A stretch of DNA of 64,000 nucleotides from Trichomonas vaginalis G3 (taxonomy: Eukaryota > Parabasalia > Trichomonadida > Trichomonadidae), in NCBI RefSeq assembly GCF_026262505.1, contig NC_067205.1, forward strand, positions 24,743,693 through 24,807,692. The letters run 5' to 3'. Both the position numbers and the translations under genes were made by a program. This document shows, piece after piece, positions 39,968 through 49,207 of this stretch; positions within the stretch are counted from its first letter, which is position 1, and the number at the start of each line of letters is the position of its first letter. The notes under the pieces are model-generated. The model was not told where the DNA came from. It saw only the letters and a program-made list of their open reading frames with translations, and ran no database searches.

Positions 39968-40294
39968 ATGACGAAAACTATTGAGATAACAAACTACAAC
40001 GGTCATGAGTTCAAGAATTTGTTCTTCGTTCCTCGTGAAAATACATTCTATCAGATACGAGGGAGAAAGGGTAAAGTTAGTTTGAGCGTTTATGAAGGAA
40101 TGAAGAATGGAAAGTTTATACAAGCATACGATACAAACGGTAAGCGTGTTTCATTAGCTTTGTCAAAACTTACTAACATTTATTTTGACAGTGACTTTGA
40201 CTCTGACGATTGGAGCGACAGCAGCGATACTGAAGAATATGAAGTATTGTGTGAAGCACAGCAATGGGAGGAGTTGCAATACTTTTGTAAGTGA
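39968..40294 (+). CDS. 108-aa terminal-module protein (C)
   Basis: Starts MTKTIEITNYNGHEFKNLFF. Basic, beta-rich first half (RENTFYQIRGRKGKVSLSVY), then a strongly acidic Ser/Asp stretch (FDSDFDSDDWSDSSDTEEYE, about residues 73-92). It replaces the unrelated 144-aa gene found in this place in A. The D copy is 47983. The acidic tail resembles proteins that compete with nucleic acid for a partner, but no family is recognised. It looks whole. Confidence 0.6.
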   Translation: MTKTIEITNYNGHEFKNLFFVPRENTFYQIRGRKGKVSLSVYEGMKNGKFIQAYDTNGKRVSLALSKLTNIYFDSDFDSDDWSDSSDTEEYEVLCEAQQWEELQYFCK

Positions 40295-40299
40295 GAACG

Positions 40300-40499
40300 T
40301 TTATTTTTACAGTAGTGAAGTCGTTTGTGAAGTCGTTAGTGAGGTGAAGTGGTTGGCGGCTTTATAAATATTTAAAGTTAAGTTGGTGTTTGTGTTTGTG
40401 TTGTAAAATATACGTTAACGGTTTTGTAAAGTGTCAAATTCACATATAATGGGTAAGGAGGCGCGCAGTGCCTCAGTACACATTATATGTATACTAACT
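40300..40499. repeat. Terminus of Maverick C
   Basis: GTGAAGTCGTTTGTGAAGTC-type subterminal repeats, then a GC-rich GGAGGCGCGCAGTGCC segment and the end GTATACTAACT. It matches the right end of A and, inverted, the left end of D at 47827. Confidence 0.75.
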
Positions 40500-40985
40500 T
40501 CTTTTCCATTTTTTGCCATATTGGATGATATGACACGTAAATTATTGAAAAACAAGTCTTCCAACTCAACAGCGAAGGTTTTAAGAAAACTTTTAGAGGA
40601 GTTTATTCCTTACTGCATCTGGACCGATAACGGCGGTGAAAACAGCGGTGAATTCGGCCAGGTTATGCAGGAAAACGGAATAGTTTGGAAGCACACCTTG
40701 CCGTATATGCCAAGACAGAACGGCAAGGTGGAGCGCCTGTGGCCAAGCTTAGAAAAGTTTTTGCCAGACGAGTTGGATGATATTCAACAAATCAAGGACT
40801 CAGTTCAGCAGTTCATTGAAAAATACAACAATACATCACATTTATCTCTCGATATTAATCCAAAAACGAATAGTAATTACACTCCTAACGAATTATTCGA
40901 AGTTTCAAAATTTTGGTACGAGCCAGAAATGCAAAAATGGGAGTTATATATCAAAGACGAATGGGTCTTAGCAAAATTTGAATAA
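40500..40985 (+). pseudogene. Integrase-core (rve/DDE) transposase-like fragment
   Basis: Coding sequence begins right at the Maverick C terminus, so its 5' part is missing here. ILDDMTRKLL resembles the first catalytic-Asp strand, WTDNGGEN the second, and NGKVERLWPSLEKF the Glu helix, with 34 residues between the second Asp and Glu. It is unlike the Maverick integrases and its codon use is more GC-rich. It could belong to a Ginger- or IS3-like DNA transposon or to another integrase-bearing element; I cannot tell which. Confidence 0.6.
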
Positions 40986-42126
40986 TTATATCATTTTAAA
41001 TGACTACTAAACAATTTTATTTATGATCAAATTTTATATATTTTTTTGGATCAAATCCATTTTAATAGAATTTATATACTATTCATCTATTAGTAAACAC
41101 TACCGTATATTATTTTTTAAGCTATCTTATTTTTTGAAATTTTATTCAAATCTTTGGTCGCAAGAAGAATTGCATGATAAATAAAAACATTTAATCAAAG
41201 TCAATTTTATTTTTCATATTCAAATGGACTGAGTGTTAACATTTAACATTTTTTGCTAATTGTCGTCAAAAATTAGGCGTAAAGCAAAAATTGATATTTC
41301 ATATGGTTTTATGATAGATAAGCATTATATTCCCACTCATTATATTCGTAAATTTTGAGGTTTATCCTTCGCTTTTAAGATCATTGAATTTGATTTTTAT
41401 ATAAAATAGTTATATATTAGAAAATAATATGAGTTTATGTGATATTATTTTTCAGAAGATTTTGTGTTCTTCTTCAAAATTTTATTTTTTTATTAAAAAG
41501 AATCTTTACAAAATATACATTTACTTTAATTAATATTTAAAAACGTGCTCTATCAAAAGTTCCAAAAATTCAATATTTTAGCTTTTCTGAGGTCTCACTT
41601 TTGATGAATTTCTGTTTACAACATATTGGATTAAAATTGAATTTGCCCATGCCAATATATCTGATACAATATCCTTAAGTTTTACTAAAGAGAATTTTTT
41701 AAAATCCCTGCAGATTAGGGGATTTTTAAATTTTTTGATTTTTTTCGAAAATTTTTCGGAAAAAAATATTTTCAGAAGAGCCTTAACGGCTAAGTTTTAT
41801 GTTTAATGTTGAGTATCAAAAAGAATGGGCATCTGATATAGCCATCATTATAGATCCAAGGTGATGTGATTTTTGCATCCCTGGGATGGACGATACACCC
41901 AAAGTGTCACCTTTTTTGGGATAACATGAATTTTAAATATCATGAGAGTTCTGCAAACCATATGCACAATATCTATTCAGCCTGACTTCTTGTATATATG
42001 AGTTAGACTTCTTAAATATTGTGCTTGGGGCGATATAAGCATTTCCGAGATTACCATCGTGCTCTATAGTATGCTACTTCTCCCTGGTTCTAGCTCAGTT
42101 CCAAGGATATTGGCGTTCAAGGATTT
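40986..42126. other. AT-rich non-coding stretch
   Basis: No gene seen. It contains a short palindromic CATCCCTGGGATG near 41876 and long A/T runs. It leads into the hairpin array. Confidence 0.5.
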
Positions 42127-42865
42127 GGCAAGGTCCTTCCGAAGTCTCTCATTCGATGAGAGATTTCGGAAGAATCTTGCCTTAAAGTACTCCAACTCTT
42201 GTTCTTTTGTTCCTAAATAGTGAGAAAAGTTATTTGACTACTTAAGGTAGAGATTATCCGAGGTCCCTCATTTGATGAGAGGCCTCGGATAATCTCTGCC
42301 TTAAAATTGTACACTTGTAGTCCATGAGAGTGTAAGTATACATTGATAGGACAGCTTTCTTCTGAAGTCTTAGATTTGATGAGAACCTCAGAAGAAAACT
42401 GTCCTATTTTATAGTAAAAGGAGTTTCAGGAGCTCCAAAGCTCCCTTTCGTAAGGATTAGGAGCTTTGGAGCTCCTGGTTCGTAGATGTGTTTCGCATCT
42501 TTCATCAGCAAAGGACATTTACCATCTGGGACTCTGTTGATGGAGACTCAGGAGCTCCAAAGCTCCCTTTAGTAAGGATTAGAAGTTTTGAAGCTCCTGG
42601 TTCGTAGACGTGTTTCGCATCTTTCATCAGAAGAGGCCCAAATGGTAAATAGCCTCTGCTGATGAGCTTCAGGAGCTCCAAGGCTCCCTCTCGTAACGAT
42701 TAGGAGCTTTGTAGCTCCTGAAGGTAAGGTAGGATTGCTCTGATCTCTAATCAGTAGATGCCATGCCTCATTATGAACTCTACTGACAAGAGATCAAGAG
42801 CTCCAAGGACTCCCTTTTGAGTTAGTGGCGTTCTCACCATTTAGTAGGATTGCTGATCCTACTAA
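42127..42865. repeat. Array of seven or more long hairpins (740 bp)
   Basis: Successive inverted repeats: 42127-42181 (26-bp stem, 3-base loop), 42242-42304 (30-bp stem, 3-base loop), 42346-42407, 42427-42477 (perfect 18-bp stem) with two tandem relatives at 42549 and 42670 (period about 121 bp), 42737-42801, and 42841-42865 (perfect 10-bp stem). The first three share an apex near CTCATTYGATGAG while stems differ by paired changes. No ORF is present. See findings. Confidence 0.85.
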
Positions 42866-44013
42866 TGAAGTGATCACTTAGTATACGTTTTGAATAAATT
42901 GAATTTTTTTAGAATTTAGTATTTTTTATAGACATCACATGTATATTATAAATACATAAATATATTCTTTAATTCAAAAAATTCAATTCGGTTTTGGGAT
43001 GGGTATCCCAGCCCCAAGTATTCAATTTTATTCAATTTTTTAAGAATTTTGGGTTGGGATGCCCAGACCAAAACAAGCTTTATATTTTGATGTGTAGATA
43101 CGTATGTGTGCATCATTGTTGTGTTATATATTATGTTTTTAATGAAAAAAAAATCTGATTCAAAAAAAATTATCACTAATTAGTTGATAATATAAAGAAA
43201 AAATAGATAAATTGTATGTTTTGAGAGTATTTATCCACATTCACTCATATGAATTTCATTAAATAGTGTCTTTTTACTCCAAAATTTATTTTGAATTATT
43301 GAAATCAAAGAAAAAAAATCAGAAAAATTTCTCGAAATTTTTATTTTCAAAAAAAATTTGGATTTTATATTGAAAACTGACACTGGGAGGACGATAGGGC
43401 TGGGATTGGAGATACCCCGCTCACTTGGGAAAAATACGGATCTATAGCCATCATATATTCCAGAAGCAAATAAAATTTCTGACTTTTTAAGCATAAAAAA
43501 TGAAATTTTATTTTTTGCAAAAAACAGGCCACCCGGATGTACGTTTATTTGAGAGGAGGAGGATTAAATTTTTGAAAGCACTAAAATTTGTAAATATACT
43601 AGTTATATAATAATATGCATTATTTTAAAAAATAAAAATTAAAGCACGTTAAAATCTTTTTTGATGAATTTTTACAAAAGCTGTTGTGCATGAAAATTCG
43701 GTTCACTTCACTTCTGACAAAAAATGACAAGTTTACATGACAAAAATAGTTTACATGGCAAAAATATATAGGGTATTTTTTTAAAAGTAGTTATCTTTAT
43801 ATATAAAAATAAAACTTTTGATATATTTGAGTAAATGATTTATTAATTTATTTATTTATTTTTTTAAATCAAATCATATAAATATATATATATATATATA
43901 ATAGTGAAATAGAACAAGAGATAATTATTGATGATTAAATTGTAGACGAGGATAAAAGTTTAGATAAATTAATAAAATTAGTGTGGAATCAGACAAATTT
44001 CGGGTTGTTTGGG
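42866..44013. other. AT-rich non-coding stretch
   Basis: No gene. It contains GGGTATCCCAGCCCC-type and GTTGGGATGCCCAG-type segments near 43010-43070 and an (AT)n microsatellite at about 43877-43902. Confidence 0.5.
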
Positions 44014-44074
44014 AAGGAATTGTTGGCTATGATGTACTGATTCATGATCAGTACATCATAGCCAACAATTCCTT
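44014..44074. repeat. Perfect 28-bp-stem hairpin
   Basis: Arms 44014-44041 and 44047-44074 are exact inverted copies around the 5-base loop TCATG. No coding sequence and no obvious flanking duplication. Confidence 0.9.
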
Positions 44075-44289
44075 ATACAAAGTTCAAAAACTTGGGTGCA
44101 ATCAGAACTGATTTTCATTTGGCAGATCCACTTCTTGTCTTTCCATTTTTTTTGAATCAATTTATACAAATAAACTTATAAAACACAAAATTATTATTTT
44201 ATAATATAATTCTTAGATAATACATCCGATATGTAAAGTGTCAAAAATGAATTGAACCGAATTTTCATGCATTACAGATTCTCCGAAAC

Positions 44290-44291
44290 TA
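44290..44291. repeat. TA target duplication, left of the pogo-like element
   Basis: TA flanks both element ends (also 47031-47032), inside a palindromic target GAAAC-TA-GTTTC. Confidence 0.6.
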
Positions 44292-44365
44292 AAAAATGCT
44301 GAAATATTATAATAAATTGAAGAAATACTGTGATAGAATACCTAGTTATACTAGATACTATTATA

Positions 44366-45055
44366 ATATGAATTCATTTGTATTGAATATCGATTAAAAT
44401 AAGATGGAACGTCAATTTGACAGACTCAAGTTTCGAATTAGAGACCAACTTTCATCAGCATAGTATATGTGCGCAAACTACTGCATAATGGTATGCTTAT
44501 CTTTTCATTTTAAAAAATAACGTATTTGAATAATTTCGTAAAAAATTAGAATTACTCGATATTAAGCATATTGCTTTTCTATCATATATGCCTATATTCT
44601 ACAATAGTGTTACCAAACATCGGGCAACATCATACGTATAATACAACTTTTTAATACTTGAACGTCAATTTGACAGACTCAAGTTTCGAATTAGAGACCA
44701 ACTTTCATCAGCATAGTATATGTGCGCAAACTACTGCATAATGGTATGCTTATCTTTTCATTTTAAAAAATAACGTATTTGAATAATTTCGTAAAAAATT
44801 AGAATTACTCGATATTAAGCATATTGCTTTTCTATCATATATGCTTATATTCTACAATAGTGTTACCAAACATCGGGCAACATCATACGTATAATACAAC
44901 TTTTTCGTACTTCTTTATCGAATTTAAATAGAACTAAGTTTTTATTTTAAATAAAAGAGAAATAATTCTAATTTATAATCTCATTATTAATTTATTCTCA
45001 TTTTAATATTTCATCGATTTTTTATTATCGATATTCAATACAAATGAATTCATAT
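44366..45055. mobile_element. 690-bp MITE inserted in the pogo-like left repeat
   Basis: The 28-bp ends beginning ATATGAATTCATTTG are exact inverse copies (44366-44393 and 45028-45055), flanked by TA (44364-44365 and 45056-45057). Removing one TA and the insert restores CTATTATAAAGTC, which is exactly the intact right repeat of the host transposon in reverse. It has no ORF and is likely a non-autonomous Tc1/mariner-type element. Confidence 0.85.
44407..44905. repeat. Two direct 246-bp copies inside the MITE (period 253 bp)
   Basis: 44407-44652 and 44660-44905 are nearly identical (one difference noticed, CCTATA versus CTTATA). This is a recent tandem duplication. Confidence 0.9.
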
Positions 45056-45258
45056 TAAAGTCATTTCAAGAGCCTTGTACCGATAAACTAGCCTTGTACT
45101 GCCATTTTATGGTGATGTAAAGTATTCAAAAAATTTGCAATGTAAACCATTACATGGCAGAAACTTTAAAATAAACAAAAACATGACACTTAGTACAGGG
45201 GCTTTTTGGCTGGTGAAGTCAGATAAAACGTGGCTCAAGTGCTCGTTTAAAATTAAAA

Positions 45259-46818
45259 ATGGAATTTCTCACAGTCGAATTTCTTGGTAGACAACAAAAG
45301 TTTATCATCAATTGTCGCGCCGAAGGTATGACATATAGTCAAACTAAGCTTGCATGGGAGGAAGAATACCCAGATCTCGGAACTTTAACATCCAATCTCA
45401 TTGCTACTGCACTTAAAAGAGCTGCATTAGGTCTATACTGGGAAAAAGGGAATCATGGTGGTGCAGATCCATACCTATGCGAGCGTGATCAGCTCACTTT
45501 AAAAGAAATTATCGAAGATTCTGCTTACAAAGGTGAAGCTCTAGAAGCAGCTGACATTATTGACGAGGCGTTCAAGTTGAAAGAGCTCAGAAGAGATTAT
45601 GGTTACAGATTCCTTCTTGAGATTAATTGTCCTACTCTTGCAGAAGAAGTTATCAATACTCTTGGTGGTGATGATGTATCGAGACCTTATGTTAACCATA
45701 TTTTACAGCAATTGCATTGCAAGCTTAATGCATGCCAAGAGATTGAAGAATCAAGATACATGGCGTGTGAACCAAGAATTATCGAAGAATTCTACGATAA
45801 ACATCGTGAAACAATCGAAAGTACTCCAGAGGAGTTGATTTTTAGTATCGATGAAACATTCATAAACAAATTTAAGAAGAAGAAAGTTGCATTACCTGAG
45901 GAGATAGAGCATATGATCGCCAAAGGAATTCCAAACTTTCCGCACATTACAGCTTTATGCGGATGCTCAATGACAGGCAAATCTGTCCCACCTCTCTTTG
46001 TTCTCCCATGTATTGCAGAACTACCTAGAGAACTGAAAGTATTCCAGCGCGAAAGACATTGTTGGTTTACTTCTACGCCAAAAGGCTGGGTGAACAGAAG
46101 TGTATTCTTATTGTATTGCATTTTCTTCATCGAGTGGCTTAACTTTGAACGCCAGAGAATGCCAGAAGATATACGTGACAAGCCTGCTCTCATTGTGTGT
46201 GATGGACACTCCAGCCGCGAGAATCCTCTGGCATTGTTCCTTTTGGCAAGTGCCAACATCAAATTAATTGTTCTTCCCGCACATACAACACACATTTTAC
46301 AAGTATTTGATGTTGGCATTGCCAAAAGATTAAAGTCCAAATTCACGGATTATCTGAGAGATTACATTAAGGCACCGAAGCAAGAGTTCAACAGCAATGC
46401 TGCAATGATGCGCTACGCCATTATCTACTCATTTATTAGCGCATGGCAAGAATCAGTATCATTAAGAATGGTTCAAAATGCTGCTGCCGCCTGCGGTCTT
46501 TGCCCTTGTTCTGTAGAAGCTCTCAAACATAATAAGTATGTTCGTGAATTGACTCCTGCAGAAAAAGAATTGCAAGAGAAAAGAAATTACCGTAATCGAA
46601 ATCGTTTTAACATCAATGGTGAAGAATTGACGACGATGGACATGATTTGCGCAATTTCTGACAATATTAAGAAGAATCATGCAAATCACAGATTTTGCAG
46701 GAAGCCAGAACAAGACACCAAGGAACGTTTCTACTTTTTGATTACAAACTATCTTGATCCCAGCACTGAGTTGATGACAAAACTCCCTAATATGCCAGGT
46801 TATAGTCCAAATGATTAG
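45259..46818 (+). CDS. pogo/Fot1-type transposase, 519 aa
   Basis: Intact frame from ATG at 45259. The N-terminal region (about residues 1-70) is helix-turn-helix-like (RQQKFIINCRAEGMTYSQTKLAW). The DDE/D core has Asp198 (FSIDETF), Asp315 (LIVCDGHSS) and Asp351 (HILQVFDVGIAKRLKSKF); 35 residues lie between the last two, the DD35D spacing known from Fot1-like members of the family. The HTTHILQ...D-V-G helix is typical of CENP-B/pogo transposases. It should bind the element ends and cut and paste it into TA. Potentially functional. Confidence 0.9.
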   Translation: MEFLTVEFLGRQQKFIINCRAEGMTYSQTKLAWEEEYPDLGTLTSNLIATALKRAALGLYWEKGNHGGADPYLCERDQLTLKEIIEDSAYKGEALEAADIIDEAFKLKELRRDYGYRFLLEINCPTLAEEVINTLGGDDVSRPYVNHILQQLHCKLNACQEIEESRYMACEPRIIEEFYDKHRETIESTPEELIFSIDETFINKFKKKKVALPEEIEHMIAKGIPNFPHITALCGCSMTGKSVPPLFVLPCIAELPRELKVFQRERHCWFTSTPKGWVNRSVFLLYCIFFIEWLNFERQRMPEDIRDKPALIVCDGHSSRENPLALFLLASANIKLIVLPAHTTHILQVFDVGIAKRLKSKFTDYLRDYIKAPKQEFNSNAAMMRYAIIYSFISAWQESVSLRMVQNAAAACGLCPCSVEALKHNKYVRELTPAEKELQEKRNYRNRNRFNINGEELTTMDMICAISDNIKKNHANHRFCRKPEQDTKERFYFLITNYLDPSTELMTKLPNMPGYSPND

Positions 46819-47640
46819 GAAAATTTTCCAATTTTCCAACAAAAATTTTCCAATTCTCCACCAAAAATTTTTTAAGAAAATATAATTTGACGGTATTGCC
46901 CGTCACTTTTTTCGGTACAAGGCTAATATCACGGTATAACCCCCCTGAAAAGACTTTATAATAGTATCTAGTATAACTAGGTATTCTATCACAGTATTTC
47001 TTCAATTTATTATAATATTTCAGCATTTTTTAGTTTCAATGCTGATTTGTTCCTTAGCTTGTAAACTATAGTTACTTTATATCTTCGGCTATTATCCTAT
47101 TCAACTTAGACGTAAAAAAATTAAATAACGTATAAATATAATTTTAATGGTAAAAGATTAAATGTTTATTCCGTATGTAATGTGATTTGATTTGGATGGT
47201 AAGATAAGTTTCGGTATAGTTTTTGTTAATTGATTAAGAATTGTTGAATAAAATTCTGGAACTTCGTCAATTTCTTTGATTCCCTCTTCCTCGCAATACA
47301 ACTCCATATCATTAACTTGTATTTAAAGGCTTCCATATACAAAACTATATATAATGTTTGAAAGTTAAATCCAATCTTTTTCTATTTCTAAAAAAAATTG
47401 AGACCTAAACACGAGATAGCTTTCAGAAAATTTTCAGGGACATTTTTAATCATTTTTTTTATTTATTGTAATATCTTTGTTATTAAATTTGAATTGTTTA
47501 ATATTTGAATGTAAAGAATTGAATAGTAATAATTTTAGTTTTAATACATAGCTAATTGCTAAGCAAAATAATTAATTTATTGTAATTTTGACATGTAAAC
47601 TAAAGGGAAATTTAGCCGGCCAAATATGTGTCACTTTTTG
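46819..47640. other. Non-coding: pogo-like 3' end then AT-rich host sequence
   Basis: Contains four imperfect CAATTTTCCAA-like repeats just after the transposase stop, the right inverted repeat (46956-47030), and then AT-rich sequence with no gene. Confidence 0.5.
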
Positions 47641-47826
47641 AGTTCACCTCACTTCCACCATTTCGTCTTATGACAATGGTGCAGATGACGCAGAAAACTA
47701 TGGGGGTGGCGGCGGTGGCTTATTTGGCGGAGCACCCGGTGGAGGTGGCTCTGGCTTCGTATATTCAGAAAACCATCCACCAGAAATCGAAGAAATTATG
47801 TCAATTCAAATTTCGAATGGATTTTT
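47640..47826 (+). pseudogene. Glycine-rich host gene fragment cut by Maverick D
   Basis: One frame encodes SSYDNGADDAENYGGGGGGL, then FGGAPGGGGSGFVYSEN and PPEIEEIMSIQISNGFL, up to the first base of Maverick D. GC-rich glycine codons stand out from the surroundings. It resembles the C-terminal part of the large Gly-rich (ALK/LTK-extracellular-like) proteins common in Trichomonas. A stop lies just upstream, so only a fragment remains. Confidence 0.5.
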
Positions 47827-47982
47827 AGTTAGTATCCCTATCTTGGGTACGGCGGCACTGCGTTCCACCTTACCCAAGATAACAGTTTGACACTTTACAA
47901 AACCGCTAACGTATATTTTACAACACAAACGACTTCACTAATGAAAAAATAAACGTTCACACTAACGTTCCCACTAATGTTC

Positions 47983-48309
47983 TCATTTACAAAAGTATTG
48001 CAGCGCTTCCCATTGCTGTGCTTCACACAATAGTTCATATTCTTCAGTATCGCTGCTGTCACTCCAATCGTCAGAGTCAAAATCACTGTCAAAATAAATG
48101 TATGTAAGTTTTGACAAAGCTAATGAAACACGCTTACCGTTTGTATCTATTGCTTTTATATATCTCCCATTATGTTTGTTGTCGTAAACGCTCAAACTAA
48201 CTTTACCCTTTCTCCCTCGTATCTGATAGAATGTATTTTCACGAGGAACGAAGAACAAATTCTTGAACTCATGACCGTTGTAGTTTGTTATCTCAATAGT
48301 TTTCGTCAT
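47983..48309 (-). CDS. 108-aa terminal-module protein (D)
   Basis: Counterpart of 39968 (C), about 90% identical, with the same Asp/Ser-rich acidic tail. It looks whole. Confidence 0.6.
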   Translation of the reverse strand: MTKTIEITNYNGHEFKNLFFVPRENTFYQIRGRKGKVSLSVYDNKHNGRYIKAIDTNGKRVSLALSKLTYIYFDSDFDSDDWSDSSDTEEYELLCEAQQWEALQYFCK

Positions 48310-48398
48310 TTATATAAAAATAAAATAAAAAATAAACTTAAAAATTAATGATATCACCACCCTCACACGTATGAAAACATAGCACAAAAATAAATTTA

Positions 48399-48432
48399 GG
48401 TGAAGTGGTGAGATCTCACCCGTTTTCTCACC
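48399..48432. promoter_or_regulatory. GGTGAG palindromic box (D, terminus side)
   Basis: Inverse of the 39845 box, with central GGTGAGATCTCACC. Confidence 0.7.
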
Positions 48433-48454
48433 TGTTTTTTTCACCCTGTTGAAT

Positions 48455-48982
48455 TCATTGCTTTATAACTCTCTTCCTTGGTTTCTTTTTAGTTGCTTTC
48501 TTCACGTCTGTCTCCAGCTTGACTGTCTTTCTTCTTCGGCCGTAATGATACCAGTTACTTCCACCAGTCAATGGGTCAAATGGTCTTTCGTAAGGGTTTC
48601 CATACATTCCATAAGGTCCGTATGGATAAACCGCTGGTGGAGAAGAAACATTTTCTTTAGTTCCATCGACTCTATTTAAATGCATTGTTTCACCTTTCAT
48701 CTGGTCATTAAAGTCTTTTGCGTGTTTTGCAAACTCATCGTCCTTTCCTAAAGCATTTTCTGACTCAGTCGCAACTAAATTGGATGCTTTATTTATGAGC
48801 CCTATTTTATTTAATCTTAACTTCTTTGCAACCCAGCCTCCAATCTTCCCTTTATTTGCATCTAATGTCTTCGAAACCCTTCCTCCACTCATTTTATTTA
48901 CTGCGTCATAAGCTCCAAGTGCTTTTGCTCCAAATGCTAATGCTTTTGTTCCCATTGCGCCTAAAGCTGCCCAAGCTACCAT
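48455..48982 (-). CDS. 175-aa Gly/Ala-rich basic protein (D)
   Basis: Same protein as 39296 (C), virtually identical; possible minor virion protein with a membrane-active N-terminus. It looks whole. Confidence 0.65.
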   Translation of the reverse strand: MVAWAALGAMGTKALAFGAKALGAYDAVNKMSGGRVSKTLDANKGKIGGWVAKKLRLNKIGLINKASNLVATESENALGKDDEFAKHAKDFNDQMKGETMHLNRVDGTKENVSSPPAVYPYGPYGMYGNPYERPFDPLTGGSNWYHYGRRRKTVKLETDVKKATKKKPRKRVIKQ

Positions 48983-49207
48983 TTACCCCATATTAAAATC
49001 ATCTCTCTTCAATATTATCTCATAAAAGTTCTCGTTACTGGAGAAAGTCAATGAAACATAAACATTCTCACGGGCTTCGCCCTCACCGCTTTGCGGTCTA
49101 TCTAACTTATTTCTTATATCATCTATACGCTTCAAAATGTCTGAACAATTGCTAACATCTTCTACAATAGTTATTTCATCATGAATGACCTTCAAGAACA
49201 AGCTCAT
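48983..49207 (-). CDS. 74-aa hypothetical protein (D)
   Basis: Counterpart of 5772 and 39072, with the in-frame double mini-hairpin at 49072-49097. It looks whole. Confidence 0.55.
   Translation of the reverse strand: MSLFLKVIHDEITIVEDVSNCSDILKRIDDIRNKLDRPQSGEGEARENVYVSLTFSSNENFYEIILKRDDFNMG
49072..49097. repeat. Double mini-hairpin in the 74-aa gene (D)
   Basis: GGGC-TTC-GCCC and ACCGC-TTT-GCGGT on the plus strand. Confidence 0.7.

Larger units (their letters stand above)
31226..40499. mobile_element. Maverick/Polinton C (partial, 9.3 kb)
   Basis: Runs from just beyond the integrase 3' end to one terminus (ending GTATACTAACT at 40499). It holds the morphogenesis half only and lacks the PolB/capsid half and the opposite inverted repeat. 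It is inverted relative to D, to which it is closely related. Integrase, fibre and several small genes look whole; about three genes are broken. Young by similarity. Confidence 0.8.
44292..47030 (+). mobile_element. pogo/Fot1-like DNA transposon (Tc1/mariner superfamily)
   Basis: Terminal inverted repeats of about 75 bp (44292-44366 and 46956-47030) enclose one open transposase gene. The left repeat is split by a 690-bp MITE; beyond it the inverted match resumes weakly (TAAAGTC...). TA flanks both ends. The repeats match almost perfectly, so the element is young. Confidence 0.85.

Noticed and set aside
40500-40985. LTR retroelement integrase
   Set aside because: No reverse transcriptase, RNase H, gag or LTR is seen anywhere nearby; left as an unassigned integrase core.
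43877-43902. AT dinucleotide run as a regulatory element
   Set aside because: A simple microsatellite in AT-rich DNA, with nothing else to support a function.
45792-46842. Minus-strand frames opposite the pogo-like transposase
   Set aside because: Shadows of a clear DDE/D transposase on the plus strand.
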